64,000 nucleotides of DNA from Phallusia mammillata (Eukaryota > Chordata > Ascidiacea > Phlebobranchia > Ascidiidae): the NCBI GenBank assembly GCA_003260075.1, contig QLIY01000732.1, forward strand, positions 1-64,000, written 5' to 3'. Below are positions 44,291 to 64,000 of the stretch, piece by piece. Numbering within the stretch: the first letter of the stretch is position 1; each line of letters starts with the position of its first letter. The notes beneath the pieces are model-generated. The model was not told where the DNA came from. It did not search any database and saw only the letters and a program-made list of their open reading frames with translations. A program made the position numbers and the translations under genes.

Positions 44291-45704
44291 AACTATACTA
44301 TGGTGTACATGTTGCAGTTCAAAAACTTAATTCTGAGCTACTTTTCCCGGTCTTCAAATGGTCGAGTGGTTGACGCGAATGCCTTTCATTCGATCAGTCG
44401 TGGGTTCGAATACCAGATCCAACTCAGATTTGAAAACGGGTTTCCAATTCACGGCAATTTGAATGGATTTCGCAGTGCAATTGAAATTCCTATTGTTTAT
44501 TCTACAACCAGCGCCACCACAGACACACACATAAGTTCAACAATCACACGAAAACCGACAATAACACTGAAAAAATCACGACCGGACAAAGACAGTGTAA
44601 ATTCAAAACCCAATGTTCACCGCATGCGTTTGCCAAAAGAATCTGTGGACTCCGAAAGAAAAGAAAAACAGATAGAGAACAGTTCACCGAATTGTAAACA
44701 ACGATAAAATGGGATATTTTTACAAACTAATGTAAATAAGGTTAACATTGCAGTTCAACGGTGGACCAAATTTCATTGAGTGTTACAAGAAACAGAAGTC
44801 AGTGAAAACAAACTGACTTCCAAATAAAAAGGGTTTTGAAAGCAAGAACGCCAGCATTACTCAGTTCATATTGTTTTTCCGACACGAAAAATCGTTACAG
44901 GGAAAATACAGAGATAAAAATCAACAATTGAAACACATTTGACATGAAGTTTACCAGGACAACACAGACGGTGGTGTAGATAATTTTATCCATTGGAACA
45001 TAAAACTTATATGTGATACAGGAAAAAAACTCAATAACTGCGATTTTCATATGTGCACTACATAACGTGAATTTGGACCCAGTATACTTGAAATACAAAC
45101 TAAAGTTACAAAGTATTGAATTGGCAGAAACGAAATACCGGTGGAGATTCGGGTAACCGATTCGTTTTCAGAATATCATAGCCGAATCCTTTTCGAATCC
45201 AGGTCCGTTTGAAAAAAATTATATCCGAATTCGCAGCTTTTCGGATCCGGGTATCCGATTTGTTTTATATCTTGCATCCGAATCCTAGTCGGGTATTATA
45301 ATCCGATTGTCAAAGCTTTTTACAGAAAACAAATTGAATATCTTTTCCGAAAACGAAACAAGTTATTTCGTTGTAAATTTGACACAAACAAGAAGAATGT
45401 AGTGCAGAAAGCGTCAGCCAATTTTTACAGTGTTTAAAGCCCAGCGGCAGAATGTTTTTGACGAAATTTGAGCTACTTCTTTTTTCTTTAATCCACTTGA
45501 TTTGGAACCAACCATATAATAACGCCTTTTCCTCAAAGAAACAACGGTTTATAACCACGCGTCGTACACAAAACAACACAATTTTGTCCAACTTGTTTTT
45601 ACATTGGCATTAGTTATTGCAAAAATATCCCAGGTGGTGTTTTGAATAGAAGGATTTCAAACCATTGCGTTTGCAACGTAGACAATGAGGCAGGCTGGTG
45701 ATTT
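44291..45704. other. Gap between convergent KANK and tankyrase genes
   Basis: Holds a tRNA-like stretch near 44350-44414. From 45140 to 45305 it holds a degenerate set of atccgaatcc / ggatccggg words that looks like the remains of a repeat. No convincing coding exon. I see no AATAAA for tankyrase on the minus strand close to its stop. Confidence 0.5.
44343..44416 (+). other. tRNA-like sequence (pseudogene or SINE head)
   Basis: Has an A-box-like atggtcgagtggttgacgcg, a 5-bp stem cgaat/attcg around a 7-base loop, and a B box GGGTTCGAATACC at 44402. The acceptor ends do not pair, so it is not a functional tRNA. Confidence 0.3.
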
Positions 45705-63514
<17,810 letters not shown>

Positions 63515-64000
63515 CACTGGGTGTTTAAACAAAAGTTGCTAAACGATAGTAGTTGCTATTTTTACTACAAAATAAAACCTAAACAGAGAAAAAAATGTGT
63601 TATTATATTGCAAAATAATCAAAAATATAACTTTCACAAATTTCAAACCACAATAGTCTTACCCAGGGCAATGCATATATGTAATGTATAGACTTCTAAT
63701 TATAATAATACCCATTTTTTTCTTTGAAATAGGGTTAATCTTTTAGTTCTGATCAAATCGGGGGGGGGGAATAGTCTTACCCTGGGCAATGCATATATGT
63801 ATAGACTTCTAATCATAATAATATCCATTTTTTTCTTTGAAATAGGGTTAATCTTTTAGTTCTGATCAAATCTGTTCCTTAGGCCGTTATCCAAACCCTT
63901 GTCACATTATAATTCGTAGAGCAATGGAAAAATTAAAGGCCTGCATACAAGCAATTAGTTTTAAAACCAAACCACATAATAGGCATCCAGGCTTAAAGGC
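63515..64000. other. Region upstream of tankyrase start codon
   Basis: Should contain tankyrase 5' leader or promoter. A candidate minus-strand acceptor (tatcgtttag) lies about 27 bases before the ATG, so a further non-coding exon is possible. Arms 63652-63759 and 63770-63880 repeat each other around a 10-G run at 63760-63769. No coding sequence seen. Confidence 0.5.

Noticed and set aside
44300-44707. 135-codon frame after the KANK poly(A) signal
   Set aside because: It runs through a tRNA-like repeat, has low-complexity Thr/Lys composition and no recognisable motif or splice context.

Overview
The window is nuclear DNA from an animal. Genes are split into short exons (47-920 nt), almost all bounded by GT-AG introns, and three animal gene families can be read at protein level. 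Many neutral sequence pairs differ by about 5%, with indels. The families present, the intron sizes and this diversity would suit a highly heterozygous marine invertebrate such as an ascidian. The species is an inference and is not proved by the sequence.

Layout. (1) 1-9388, + strand: exons of a class III-like facilitative sugar transporter (SLC2A/GLUT family) occur twice. The first set (1-2421) enters from the left edge. The second (6428-9388) starts one exon further upstream and is separated from the first by an inverted minisatellite and 3.27 kb of perfect (CA)n. (2) 9389-20897: no convincing gene. (3) 20898-43948, + strand: a complete KANK gene (talin-binding KN motif, coiled coils, long acidic/Ser-Thr-rich middle, C-terminal ankyrin repeats) in 19 coding exons, with a poly(A) signal at 44285. 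(4) 63514-45705, - strand: a complete tankyrase gene (ankyrin repeat clusters, SAM domain, PARP catalytic domain) in 21 coding exons. KANK and tankyrase are convergent, with about 1.4 kb between their 3' ends.

The feature running through the whole window is 22 runs of G (10 or more), with no comparable run of C on the same strand. Sixteen are 10-12 G long, and nearly all of these are followed by a second, roughly 95% identical copy of the sequence just before the run. The other six are 25-93 G long. One of them stands exactly where about 50 bp of ordinary sequence is found in the paired sugar-transporter copy. The best explanation is that these are scaffold gaps whose N characters became G: 10-base minimum gaps where heterozygous contig ends overlap, and size-estimated gaps elsewhere. 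They create false duplications, including 127 extra in-frame codons in KANK exon 8 and a tankyrase exon 1 split over two copies. The apparent tandem sugar-transporter pair may have the same origin.

Mobile DNA consists of several short non-autonomous hAT-like elements with 8-bp target duplications (one present in one haplotype copy and absent from the other), Tigger/pogo-like short elements, a palindromic element and tRNA-like repeats. I found no new biological system. No CRISPR array, operon or bacterial or viral gene is visible.
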